A DNA stretch of 64,000 nucleotides, taken from NCBI GenBank assembly GCA_030686995.1, contig CM060709.1, forward strand, positions 12,112,872-12,176,871, written 5' to 3'. This stretch comes from Artemisia argyi (taxonomy: Eukaryota > Streptophyta > Magnoliopsida > Asterales > Asteraceae). This document shows positions 1 through 10,772 of the stretch, in pieces (positions within the stretch are counted from its first letter, which is position 1; every line of letters starts with the position of its first letter). Below the pieces are notes generated by a model. It worked only from the letters and a program-made list of their open reading frames with translations, was not told where the DNA came from and did no database searches. A program made the translations under genes and the position numbers.

Positions 1-690
1 TAAGTGATAAATATGTTTCTTTTATAAAGTATGCATATTTAAGTGGTTTATACGTAATTAGAGTAAGCGTACATACTAATTTAACGTATTAAGTTTTTCG
101 AGTCGAGCTTGAGCCAAATTCAAACTTTCCGGAGTCGAGCTCTAGTTTCCCTCATTGAGCTATCAAGCCGAGCTCGAGCGGAGCATAACACTGTCGAGCC
201 GAGCTTTGTCAAAATTTGACATGATTCGACTCGTTTACATCTCTAGACGTAGTCCATAACAAATGGAATGATACTTATTATATGAGAATAGTTTGGCAAC
301 TATCGAATGATTTTCTAAAACCCGGGTTGATCCGGCTGGTTCAACCGGGAATTAAAAGTCACTCGAAAGTCAGTTTTTAGGGAAAAAATCGGTTGACCCA
401 AATACTAAAACTGAACCGATCTGAAGTAAACCAAACCAAATTTGTAAATCGTTTTATAAGTAACTAACCAAACCTCTTTTGATTTTGACAAAACGTCAAG
501 TTGTCAACCGAACCAAACCGATAAACACCCTAACACCAAAACTTAGCGCACTACTAATTATGGTAGTACGCAAGCCCATGAATTTGAATCCAGGCCCAAC
601 TACTAGTATTCTCTCTCACACATTCACTGTGTGCTTTCATTTCTGTTGTGTTATTGATTGATTATTTGTTATAAGCTATTAGTTTATCCG
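1..690. repeat. Degenerate repeat DNA, no gene
   Basis: No coding exon is visible. The stretch at about 95-235 is rich in GAGCTCGAGC/TCGAGCC motifs, and about 320-530 holds many AACCGAACC/AACCAAACC motifs with a CCGG-rich palindromic stretch. Both look like decayed foldback or retrotransposon-derived repeats. An ATG-started frame at 479-661 has no recognisable protein character. Confidence 0.45.
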
Positions 691-779
691 TGTTTGGTAA
701 GGAGCTTTTAAGACTGTTTAGGATCGTTTAGCATTTACCGCCATGGAACCTTCTCACCATATGCACTGATTTCCTTTAA

Positions 780-2450
780 AACATCTTTCACACTAAAAGG
801 AATCAGCTTGTTGATAATAAGCTCAATTTTGATAGCTTATGAGCTTATATAGCTTATTTAAGTTGAGAAGCTCAACTTTATTATATGCTCATAAGCTACT
901 TGAATAAATGTTTAAGGTGCGTTTAGTTGAGGGAAAAACTGTTTTCCACAAAATGTTTTGCAAAACACAAAATACCCTATTTCGTAACTTAACAAGGAAA
1001 AATATAAAACAAATAGAAAATAGAAAATGTTTTGCAAAACACAAAATACCCTACTTTAGTTGTTTTCCTTTGTAACCCACAACCCTCCCTCCCTTTCTTT
1101 AAAATTGAAACATCAACTACACGCATTTTCTATATTTTCAAATGTTTTGTGGAGATAAATTTTACTCCAAATTTTTACAAAACTAGAGATAGAAAACAAG
1201 AAAAAAAAATTCTCCAACTAAACGCACTCTTAGCATTTTACACTTTATAATCACTGTTACAACTTTGTTGCCAAAGACTTTATTTAAACAAACAACTGCT
1301 GCTCCTAGTTTTGCCAAACATAGCTATATGCTGGAGTTGTACGAAGCCGAGTGGGTCCCACTAAACATGAATTTTTGTTAATTATTATCTTAGTATGAAT
1401 TTAGTACCATTTGTGAAAAAGTCTGACTTATGTAACCTTTGAAAAGCTAATAATAAGCTCAGTTTTTATGGCTTATATAGCTTATTTAAGTTGAGAAGCT
1501 CAACTTGATTATATATGCTATTTGTATCTGCTGGTTGAATGAAATCATGTACAATATTATTTATTATCTGTTTGTGTTAGCTTATATGTTGGACTTATGT
1601 AAAATTTGAAAAGCTAATAATAATAAGCTCAGTTTTTTATGGCTTAGATAGCTTATTAAGTTGAGAAGCTCAACTTGATTATTTGCTCATTATATGCTCA
1701 TAAGCTATAAAAATCAAACTTATTATTAGCTTTTCAAATGTTACACATAAGCTACTTGAATAAACGTTTAGCATTTTACACTTTATAATTAGCCTAACAC
1801 TTTTATTAAACAAAAACAACTGCGCTATACGTGGGTCCCGCTGAATCTGAATTCAGTACCATTTGGCATTGAATTTCCTTTTCAACCTACTCGACAAAAA
1901 GTTTGGCTTATGTAACATTTGAAAAGCTAAAAATAAGCTCAATTTTTTATGGCTTATGAGCTTATTATAGCTTATTTAAGTTGAGAAGCTCAACTTGATT
2001 ATATGCTCATAAGCTACAAAAATTGAGCTTATTATTAGCTTTTCAAATGTTACATAAAGCCCAGACTTAAAAGCTACTTGCATAAACGTTTACACTTTAT
2101 AATCACGGACTGACACAGCTTTGTTGCCAATCACTTTTATCTAACAAACAACTGCTACCACTGCCAGTTTTGCCAAACATACCCTGTATATCGGAGCCAT
2201 ACGGAGCTTAGTGGGTCCTGCTGAACATGATATTTTGTTAACTATAATCTTAGCGTGAATTTAGTATCATTTGGCATTAATTTTCGTATGTAACATTTGA
2301 AAAGCTAACAATAAGTTTGATTTTTATGGCTTATGAGCTTATTAGGCTTATCTAACATGATAAGCTCAAGTTAATTATAAGCTCATAAGCTTTAAAATTC
2401 AATCTTATCGTTAGCTTTTCAAGTTTTGCATAAGCTCATAAGCTGACACA
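780..2450. repeat. Array of AGCTTAT-type foldback elements in diverged tandem units
   Basis: At least five related palindromic blocks occur near 790-905, 1440-1520, 1600-1745, 1910-2056 and 2285-2440. The clearest, 1910-2056, begins with TGTAACATTTGAAAAGCTAA and ends with its reverse complement, so it can fold into a long hairpin. Spacer sequence between the blocks is also repeated, for example the stretch around TTTGTTGCCAA...GTTTTGCCAAACATA at about 1265-1325 and 2120-2185. Whole units of foldback plus spacer were therefore duplicated, not just the mobile element. No coding exon is present. Confidence 0.7.
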
Positions 2451-2778
2451 AACACCCCCTAACTAATGAGCTTGTATTTAGATAAGTTGATTATGTATGT
2501 ATGTATTGTTTTGATTTTATTCGAAGTTGTCTTAGTTTGTTTGGCAAAAAACATAGGAAATGTAGGATAAGTGAAGTAATATACTGTAATAGCTACTTAA
2601 GCTTAGGATGCTATGCTGTGTTCGTGATCCCGAATTAAGGTGTTTTGAGTAAAGAAGTTATAGTATAACACTCTTAACGGATCCACATTTGACTGTTCAC
2701 AGTCACACGTGTAGTTTGAACTCTGAAGAAATGAGTTAAGTGACATGGAAACTTAAAAACCGTACTTGACATCGTTTA

Positions 2779-2990
2779 TACTACTAACAAGGACTTATTG
2801 TTGTTATCGACAGCAAACAAATCTTGGTGGATGAATTTAATACTAGAATTTACTCTCATTGGTCAAACACGGACATTCTTTGTACTACTAACAGGGACTT
2901 ATTGTTGTTATCGACAGCAAATGAATTTTGGTCGATGAATCAATTTAATACTAGAATTTATTCTCATTGATCAAAACACGAACGTTATTT
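2779..2990. repeat. Direct tandem duplication, ~104-bp unit
   Basis: Two adjacent copies begin TACTACTAAC at 2779 and at 2883. Both continue through GGACTTATTGTTGTTATCGA and a later TAATACTAGAATTTA block. They differ by a few substitutions and a small indel. The repeat lies just upstream of the adrenodoxin-reductase fragment. Confidence 0.75.
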
Positions 2991-3064
2991 GTTATGTGGA
3001 AGTAATATTTGTAAAGTGCCCGTCACTTTTGTTTGTTGGAATTACTTTAATGTGTAACTAGTAG

Positions 3065-4195
3065 ATGCTGAAAGTACATGAAGGAGCCGAAGTTGATATC
3101 ATTGATAGACTGCCAACACCATTTGGATTGGTTCGCTCCGGTGTAACACCTGATCACCCTGAAACAAAGGTATGCTTTGCTAGATATACGACATTTGTTA
3201 TCAGTTTTGGTTGCAATTCTGGTTAGGATTTGTGGATTTTTTGTTTTTTTTTATCTAGTACTGGTTTTCGTTAATATTTGCCACTTCAAAGTTTGGTTAC
3301 TACCAGCTGGATTGAATCGTTAGTGATCAAAACAAGGTTTTTTAAAGTTAGAAAAAGTGAAATTTGAAGTTAGTAATTGATATAAACGAGAATAGATGGA
3401 GATTTATAAGAAAAGGCTGAACTGAATTGGTTTTATGAATGATTATTTTTACCACTTTCTGAGTATTTCTTTAATCTATCTCATGAAGCAAAATCACCTT
3501 AATTGATCTAGTTGACTAGAAAACTTGCAACAGATTGTCATCAACCAATTTTCCCGGGTTGCGCATGATGAACGGTGCTCATTCTTTGGGAATGTCTCTT
3601 TTGGATCCTCCATTTCTTTGTCAGAGCTTAGACAAATCTACCATGTGGTAAGGTCACAAGCTCTTGCTTTATACTGTTTATGATTTTATTTTATTTAATC
3701 TTTAGCGGTATGTGTACAGTCGCAGTTATCATATGCCGTCTATCAGGTTGTACTTGCTTATGGTGCTGAAAGTGACAAAGTCTTTGGTATACCGGGAGAG
3801 GTATAATATCTGCAGAACGGGCAGATTTGAAGGTCTTTTCATCCATTTAGAATTCTGCAATTTTGATACTATTTCATGCCTTTGGTGCAGGAGTTAAAGG
3901 GTGTTCACTCTGCTCGAGAATTTGTTTGGTGGTATAACGGGCACCCAGACTTCAACAAGTTTACACCGGACTTAAAGAGCACAGACACGGTCATAGTTTT
4001 GGGCCAGGTACGTCAGACATGTGTACTAGCTTATGCATAGTAAAATAATGTGTACTATGAACTGACCTGATCTTGCATCTTTTTATAGGGTAACGTGGCT
4101 CTTGATGTTGCACGGTTTTAAGACCACCTAAAGAGTTGGCTACCACTGATATTGCCACCCATGCTTTGGAGGCTCTAAGGGAAAGCTCCATAAGG
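3065..4195 (+). pseudogene. MFDR: NADPH:adrenodoxin (ferredoxin) oxidoreductase, mitochondrial, gene fragment
   Basis: Five consecutive exons can be read: 3065-3169, 3534-3647, 3747-3800, 3891-4007 and 4089-4195, each bounded by AG/GT. They give about 180 residues matching the middle of the mitochondrial NADPH:adrenodoxin oxidoreductase family, with DRLPTPFGLVRSG, VLAYGAESDK, REFVWWYNGHPD and VILGQGNVALDVAR-like segments. The intact enzyme is a flavoprotein that passes electrons from NADPH to mitochondrial ferredoxin. Exon 5 lacks about 5 nt just after GATGTTGCACGG (4115-4116 region), where the family continues with Ile-Leu-Leu-Arg-Pro-Pro; the reading frame shifts at once into TAA. Upstream exons for the FAD-binding N-terminus and all downstream exons are missing; the copy stops at a TA microsatellite. 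It is a truncated, frameshifted gene copy. The family call is firm. Confidence 0.88.
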
Positions 4196-4247
4196 TTATG
4201 AATCGTTAGTTAGACCGAAATTTAGTTTCTGCAGTTTGTTTTGGCGC

Positions 4248-4347
<100 letters not shown>

Positions 4348-4376
4348 CTAGCTTTCGAAGCCCGCCCGATGGGCGC
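4348..4376 (-). mobile_element. Helitron-like 3' terminus
   Basis: Read on the minus strand, a GC-rich hairpin (CGCCC, loop ATC, GGGCG; 4375-4363) is followed by 11 nt and then CTAG with T next, inside the TA repeat. Hairpin, about 10-12 nt, CTRR and insertion at A/T is the known layout of plant Helitron 3' ends. The element would extend toward higher coordinates, so it could include the minus-strand small gene at 5077-6216. I could not identify a 5' TC end or any Rep/helicase coding sequence, so it would be a non-autonomous copy. Confidence 0.42.
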
Positions 4377-5076
4377 GCATGTCTTATAAATTTTCTTTTG
4401 ATGGTGTTACTTAACAGAACTTTGTTTTTTAAGTACAGTGTTTTTATCATCTCCCATAATTGTGTGTACTCTTTAGCAATGATGTTAACCATCTTTTACC
4501 ATTCTGGCTCCTCAACCGGTAACTAAGGCTGCATGCAGTAATGACCGAGACCGACTCGGTCGTCGAGGTCGTCATCGGTCGGCCTTTGTGTGGCTACTCG
4601 GTCGCGACCGAGTTGAGGCAAAAAGTGAGGCGATCTAGGTTGTGAAGCCGACCGAGTTTAACTCCCACATTTAATTAGTTTTGTAATTTTTTTATATATT
4701 ATTAGTAAAAATAAACTACCATTAAAAATAAGTCTCGTTTGACTGACATAGCTTGAAGGAGCATGTAAAAAAAATAAGCTACTAAATGGAATGCTAATTG
4801 AAGGAGCATGTAGAAAAAACTCCAACAACATGTTCCAGCAACCCACTCCACCTCCTACTAGTATCAAACATACCTATCGTAGCGACTAAAATAGAGATAA
4901 AAAGCATAATACATGGACAAACTAGAATCCAATGTATTTTAAGTAACATTGTAACAAGACACAAAAGTTTTGTTTATTAGAAAACAGACTCGTTTCTTAC
5001 AACACATGGACAAAGTTATTTTAGTAACATTCAAGAGAAGCAATCCAAGCCATGAGCACAAAGCGAACTATTTTCA
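4377..5076. other. Non-coding, palindromic CGGTCG-rich stretch
   Basis: No exon is visible. At 4540-4660 CGACTCGGTCG, ACTCGGTCGCGACCGAGT and GCCGACCGAGT recur in both orientations, which suggests a small foldback repeat. The rest is AT-rich. An open frame at 4658-4867 on the minus strand shows no family character. Confidence 0.35.
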
Positions 5077-6216
5077 CTAAGCATAGCAAGGATCTTCCCA
5101 AGGAGGAGACCAGATATCGTCATTGTGATTTTTTCCGCCTCCGTCAGAAACCGCCAACTATACAACAATAAAAACCTTGTTTAATTCATTCCGAATAACA
5201 CAAATACTGATTATTTTTTAAGGAAAATATACATACTAGACATGAGCAAGCTCACCTTTGCTCTTTTCAAATATGGGCGGTCTGAACCATAATTAAACAT
5301 ACCACCTGGTGGAATCTCATCCATATCTAATTCAAGCTCTTGTTGACAAACACAGCTCATTTCATAAAATAGCCCACACCTAGTGCATTTATGTGATTTG
5401 ATCCATTCGTGTTCCTCCATCAACTCCTCCATCCACGTTTCTTTCACCTTCTCGTCACTAAGGACTAATTTAGTAAACCAAAAAAGGTTGGTATTAGAGC
5501 ACAAAAGAAGCAACATATTGAAAAGAAACAGAGAGGTACAATTTTTTCTTACAGTCGTCATCCGGCCATTGAGATTTTACGAAGTGGCGAAACCCTGTAC
5601 GTACAAACGCAAATAAATTAGGAACCAATTCAATTCAAACAGAGTTTTAGCAATTCTTATATTGGCAAGAGGCGTAATCATTTATAACATGCTTTATTTA
5701 AGATGAAGAGTCTCAGTTATGTTATTCAACTGAAATCATTCATGGTTCTCTCTTTGAAAGAAGTTTCATTCTAAAGTCTACCTACATTACATAAAGAAGA
5801 TATTCATGTCAAATCTCTCCTAATTTTATTTTGTAAATTTTTTTGCTTTTTTGCGGTAAAAGGAAACAAGGTGCTCGTGTTCTCCACAAGGATTCTCACT
5901 AAATAAAACACCATTTATTTTTAGGATATAATTGATTTATTGCTTATCGAATGCCCAATCGTTTCCTTTGTGTTGCAAGGATGATGGTGAAGGAGACCCG
6001 AGATAAATTTGTAAGCCAATAAAAAAAATTACTATTCAACACATTAAGATGTTTATACGATAGTCGTGCAGACAACCAGACAAGAGAATCAACATATTGA
6101 AAAGAAAGAAAAGAAGGTAAAATCAAACATACCCTTTTCACTACCATAATGCTGCTTCTGCTTTTTGTTCTGCTCTTGAGAATCAGACAGTGACATCTTT
6201 TGGAGTCGCTTTGTTT
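5077..6216 (-). CDS. Unrecognised small CxxC...CxC gene, copy B (5'-incomplete)
   Basis: Four exons read on the minus strand with AG/GT borders and matching phases: 6216-6133, 5594-5553, 5464-5256 and 5157-5077 (TAG). The product includes LQKMSLSDSQEQNKK, then FVKSQWPDDD, an acidic helix-like stretch, the cysteine motif CTRCGLFYEMSCVC (C-x2-C-x7-C-x-C) and a Trp/Pro-rich tail ending SPPWEDPCYA. I do not recognise the family. The spacing of the four cysteines could bind a metal, which is inference. The copy at 9167-10673 has the same exon order and intron phases, and even intron sequence is similar (GTAAGA donor, TTCTGGTTTAC before the acceptor in copy A). No first exon matching MDSSTQYE was found upstream, so this copy may be 5'-truncated. 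It has no internal stop in the exons listed. Confidence 0.6.
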
Positions 6217-7260
6217 CTGCGTATTTAATTGTGGATAAAACAGACAATCAAATTTCAACAATGACTTTTAGGGGATCTTGAAACTAGCATCAAAATTTGT
6301 GATGATAAGTATGTGCATCAGTTAAGTTTAGGACCTAACATATTACTAGTATAAAAAGTCATTTTATGAGCGTAAAGTGTAAAATTATTGTTCAACTCGA
6401 ATAAAACTCATAGGATAGGTCCTAAACTTGTGACACACGCATATAAAAGGAGGCACCGATAAATAAGTAGCAACTTAGAGGGTAAGTGGGTGGGTGATAA
6501 TATTTTAAAAACAGCCATTATCGCCCCAGCAGTTTATTCAGTCACTCATTCTCAGAATCTATGGTGCCTTTAACATAGCATTCAAATAGACAATCATCGT
6601 TTCAAATTATTGTTCCCAAGAAGGCGAGGATCAATGGTGAAGTCACAACATAGCAACAGGATACAGTGAATGACGGGCGTCCCGTGGATTTCGGGGGGCC
6701 CTGTGCGATGATTACAAAAGACAACATTAGTTTTATCAAATTTTTCTATTCATTTATACTAGCACTAGTCTTATCCAAACCATTTGTAAATGTGTGTTTT
6801 CGCTTGAAACCAACTGTGTGTGCCCATAAGTGTGTTGTAACAGTCAAGGTCACTTAAGATTCGGGGTATGAGTTGGGATTTAAAAAGCATGAAACCCTCT
6901 ATTGCACTAAGAGTCAGAAAGACAAAAAGTGAGCCGATGAGGCAAAATCGCACTCCCTACGTAAGTGAGGTGCATACTTAAATAGCACTTAAAACAGCAG
7001 CAAAAGCTTTTTAAGTACAAAACAGAGAAAAAGAAGCTAAAGGTCAACGTAGGATTATAAGGGCCCAATATGACCCATGTAGGTTTCTGTAATCGCTACG
7101 CACAAAGGGTGCTGATGCGATGACATGAGTCAAATGACTGCCTCGCACCCGCACTTTATTAACCACAGCGTCCAAGTCACTTTGTTTTCAGGGTAATCGA
7201 GACTCGTAAACGTTTGACAACTATGTATACCTGCTGTTAGCTTTTAAGACAAAGTAAGAA
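6217..7260. other. No recognisable gene
   Basis: The segment next to copy B (6217-6300) is homologous to intron sequence of copy A (TTGTTGAA-TTTGATTGT). Beyond that I see no exon, repeat family or RNA gene. Short open frames at 6666-6857 and 6771-6953 lack protein character. Confidence 0.4.
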
Positions 7261-7467
7261 AGGGCATTAATGAAATAAGAACCTTTGAGCAGCTCAGCAT
7301 TCTTCAACTGGGTCATCTCAGATGGCTGCAAGCAACAAAAAATAATTGCTATGCTTTAGGAAAAATTAGATTAACGAGGTGATTATATTTCAATGGTAGC
7401 AGGAATTAGCAAGACAAGCTTTACTAACTGACAACTAACATATAGAAACGGAAACCAAATCACATAC

Positions 7468-7985
7468 CAAAAGTGTAAACACAATTTGTGCCTTGTTCAC
7501 CGTCTCCGGTCGATCCGTAAGACAATTAGCCACAATTGCATCACAAATTTCCTTGGCATAACTATATACCAATAATACATACTGATCAGTATTCATTCGC
7601 CAAAAATTCACAATTTTAAATAATCATACTACCTTCCAGCGACATCCGCGTCAGCGGTTTTAGGTAAGTGATTAACGCGTCTAACGCCTTATCTTGTACA
7701 TCAACATCTGAATCACTAACCGTCTCCTTAAAAAGATAACCTAATAATAAATCACCAATATAATACATAAATACCACATTATTATTATTATTAAAAAGTA
7801 ACCTAGCTAACAACAAAAAGTAGAATAAATCATACCTAATTCAATGATACGATGATCCTTAGGGTCTGTAATAGAATCACATAATGATTTTAGGTCGATA
7901 TTTAATTTGCATCATACCGAACCCTGGAGTTCATATGTAATAATCGATCTTCCCAACAAAAATGCTTGGATACCTCTAATTGCCA
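7468..7985 (-). pseudogene. MOR1: MOR1/XMAP215-family microtubule-associated protein, 5' gene fragment
   Basis: Three minus-strand exons match the first TOG domain of plant MOR1/GEM1, the XMAP215-family microtubule polymerase: about 7985-7836, 7740-7633 and 7561-7468. Readable pieces include CDSITDPKDHRIIEL, LFKETVSDSDVDVQDKALDAL, YAKEICDAIVANCLTDRP and VNKAQIVFTLL. There are two kinds of damage. In the first exon the segment that should encode the WEDRLLHKNWKVRN-like start reads out of frame around 7890-7960, with an extra TAAA-like insertion. In the second exon CTAAAACCG has one A too few (near 7662), so the expected YLKTADAD-like sequence becomes YLKPLT and the frame is lost. The normal gene encodes about 2,000 residues; only the N-terminal part is present here. 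A possible further exon-like stretch at 7270-7325 (PSEMTQLKNAELL) could not be assigned. Confidence 0.85.
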
Positions 7986-9166
7986 ATCTTCATACGGTTA
8001 TACCATTGTGTTCTTTCCCCCAAATTCTGAAAGAAAGAGCGTTTATAAAATTGGTGTTCGTTTTTGAATCCAAAGCCTAGTCGAACGTTATATAAAATTG
8101 TGCGTGTGTGTGTCGTTTTGCCAGGCCTATAGTTTTAAATGGGCCCACATGATACACGTATAAAAATAACCTACGCTCTTGTTTTTCTCTAATTAAAACC
8201 CTAGTCGAACGTTAAATTCTTGTCGGTTAATTATCATTCTTCATTCGACTGCAAAACACGTTGTGATCATAGGTCTGTATGCATGTGTATAATTCTGTTC
8301 ATCGTATGTTTATTGAAAAATTAGGGTTACGTTCTTATGTATTGGCGGCCGTGTCCTCTTTTTATATGTTAAATTCTTGCATGCATTATTTATGTCGATT
8401 GGTTATATATGGCCTAGATTTACTAGAGATATCCCAACTCGTCGCAAAAATCTTGTTACTCTTGGCCTGTAGGCTTGCATGCATTGATGTACTTTTTTTG
8501 TTAGTTTTTTTATTAGTGTTTCAAGCTTTTTTGCGTTATTTATGTCGACCGGTTATCACCTAAAATCTTGTTCTTCGTAGTGTAACATATCAAAATTAAA
8601 GAGTCCTAAAGTCCTGCAGAACATGAATTCTAGTATATAATTATACATGAAGGCATAGCAATACACAACAGATAAGATCAAACTCACAATGATATATAAG
8701 TTTAAGCGAGTAATAAGATTCTTACCAGGCCGTTTTGATATGAAACTACAGTGTATATTACTATTGCCTATGAAGGTTCGATCTTAACATTGATATAAAT
8801 TCAATCTCTCACATGATTTTCAGTGGTGAATTCTGGATACTGATTTGTTGTGTTTGTTTATAACTTTTTTAGATTAATTTCGTTAATTAATGAATATGTA
8901 ATGAGAATACTTACAAGCCTGTTCACTTTCAAATAGTTAGACATGAGAATCCACCTTGAATCATCATGACATACTTTTGATTATTCGTTTGAAGCGAATA
9001 TATACATTAAGAAAGCTATTAAACAAGCATATTCAGCCTACTGATATAGAGTATATTTTTGATAATCATCTGGTTTGAATATATTAGTTTGGTATAAACA
9101 GATAGTTCGTTACGTTACTAATATATATCTTTGATACAATTTGAAATTCAGACAGAGAGATTGAAC
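7986..9166. other. Region upstream of small gene copy A; no recognised coding exon
   Basis: AT-rich. The segment near 8180-8280 (AAACCCTAGTCGAACG...) resembles a transcribed leader, and AAACCCTAG occurs twice in variant form (8075-8090 and 8195-8215). A frame at 8279-8563 gives a hydrophobic 94-residue product with no recognisable motif. Treated as possible promoter or leader DNA, unproven. Confidence 0.3.
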
Positions 9167-10673
9167 ATGGATTCTAGTACCCAATACGAGAAGAACGTTG
9201 ATGATGGTACGTTTCCTCTTTTTAATAGTGTATGAAGTTTTAATAGTGTATGAAGAACGTCGATTGATGAAGTTTTTTTCACCATTTTTACCAAGCTTAT
9301 CACCTTAGCTTAGCTATCTATGAAGTATTCAAGTGTGCATCATAAACTTGTTATAGTATAGTTTATGGGCATAAGACGTCCTTTTCTGCTAATAGAATTA
9401 GCCCTGAATTGAACTCCAACTCTTTATGTTAAGAAATGATTACAATTGGGTGCACATATATCATCACGAATTTGATGCTAATTATAAGAATTGGGTGCAC
9501 ATATATCATCACGAATTTGATGCTAATTATAAGAATTCCCAAAGATAACTACTAACATGTGCAATTCTACATGCAGAATCGAACCATCTCCAAAAGATGT
9601 CATTGTCTGATCCTCAAGAGCAGAACAAGGAGAAGAATCTTGGTGGTGATGGTACGTTTACTTTTACCTCCTTTTCTACATTTAATTCTACCTCCTTTTC
9701 ACCCATGCAGCACAACAAGGTGTTCTTCTAAACAAAGTCTACCTATTGCTGATATATGAATCTTCTAAAAATCTATATTTTAATTAAATTCATTGTTGAA
9801 GTTTGATTGTTCTGTTTTATCCGCAATTATATTTTCAGGAATAAACCAACTCCGAAAGATGTCATTGTCTGATCCTCAAGAGCAGAACAAGGAGAAGAAT
9901 CCTAGTGATGATGGTACGTTTGCTTTTACCTCCTTTTTTTATACGTTTAATTTTACCTCCTTTTCACCCATACAGCAGAACAAGGTGTTCTTCAAAACAA
10001 AGTATACCTATTGCTGATATACGAATCTTCTAAAAATCTATTTTTTAATTAAATTCATTGTTGAAGCTTGATTGTTCTGTTTTATCCGCAATTATATTTT
10101 CAGGAATAAACCAACTCCAAAAGATGTCATTGTCTGATCCTCAAGTGCAGAACAAGAAGGATATTGATGGTGAAGATGGTACGTTCGATTTACCTTCTTT
10201 TCAATATGCTGATTCTCTTTTCTGGTTGTCTTCATGGGCGCACGGCAATCACTTTAACCCTTAATTTTCAATATATTGTCTTATATTGCTAATATAAGAA
10301 TCTTCCAACAGTCTATGTTCCAATTGAATTGGTAACAATTTACTTGCATTTGTACGCACAGGGTATTATGAATTCCAAAAATCTTCTTCAGCTTGGTGGC
10401 ATGCTGATGATTGTAAGAGAAATTGTCCCTCTGAGTTTCTTTTCAGTATGTTTGCTTCTTTTATGCAATAATATTAACCTTTTCTGGTTTACAAAATTAG
10501 ACTTTGAGCGTCTATCTCCCGAGGAGATGTTGGCACAACTAACGCCTTGTCGAGAGTGGCGGGAAGCACATACATGCACTAGCTGTGGGCGTTTAGATCA
10601 CAGGTGTAGGTGTAAACAACCTATGGAGATTGTTGAGCCCATGTATGCGCCACCCCTGAGACCATGGTGGTAG
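9167..10673 (+). CDS. Unrecognised small CxxC...CxC gene, copy A, with triplicated exon
   Basis: Six exons give a 162-aa product: 9167-9206, 9577-9651, 9839-9913, 10104-10178, 10362-10412 and 10501-10673. All introns have GT-AG ends and every junction after exon 1 is phase 1. It starts MDSSTQYEKN. Exons 2, 3 and 4 are each exactly 75 bp and encode three copies of a 25-residue unit, LQKMSLSDPQEQNKEKN and variants. The C-terminal part carries KSSSAWWHADD and CTSCGRLDHRCRC (C-x2-C-x6-C-x-C), ending PLRPWW-stop. Paralogue copy B (5077-6216, minus strand) has only one such repeat exon. The ATG at 9167 is chosen because it opens the first exon with a good GTACG donor. The family is unknown to me. 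A zinc-binding role for the cysteines is a guess. The repeat unit is polar and probably unstructured. Confidence 0.65.
9444..9536 (+). repeat. 45-bp tandem duplication in intron 1 of copy A
   Basis: AATTGGGTGCACATATATCA... starts at 9444 and again at 9489, in two head-to-tail copies that are identical over the unit. It lies just before the exon 2 acceptor at 9576. Confidence 0.9.
9577..10178 (+). repeat. Triplicated exon-plus-intron unit (~262-265 bp)
   Basis: Exons begin at 9577, 9839 and 10104, with spacings of 262 and 265 bp. The exon and the following intron are both conserved, including TACCTCCTTTT, the AAGGTGTTCTTC stretch and TTAATTAAATTCATTGTTGAAG. The unit was therefore duplicated as genomic DNA, and because each exon is 75 bp with matching phase the reading frame is preserved. 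Confidence 0.9.
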
Positions 10674-10772
10674 TGATACCACCAAAGGTAAGCTTGCTCA
10701 TGTCTGGGGTATATATATTTTACTTCAAATTAATCAGTATTTGTTAATCTAAATAAGGTTTTTGTTGTATAG

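Noticed and set aside
10329..10673. Continuous 114-aa frame read without splicing
   Set aside because: The hydrophobic middle (SVCLLLLCNN) is an intron with a GTAAGA donor and a TTAG acceptor. Splicing keeps the frame and matches copy B.
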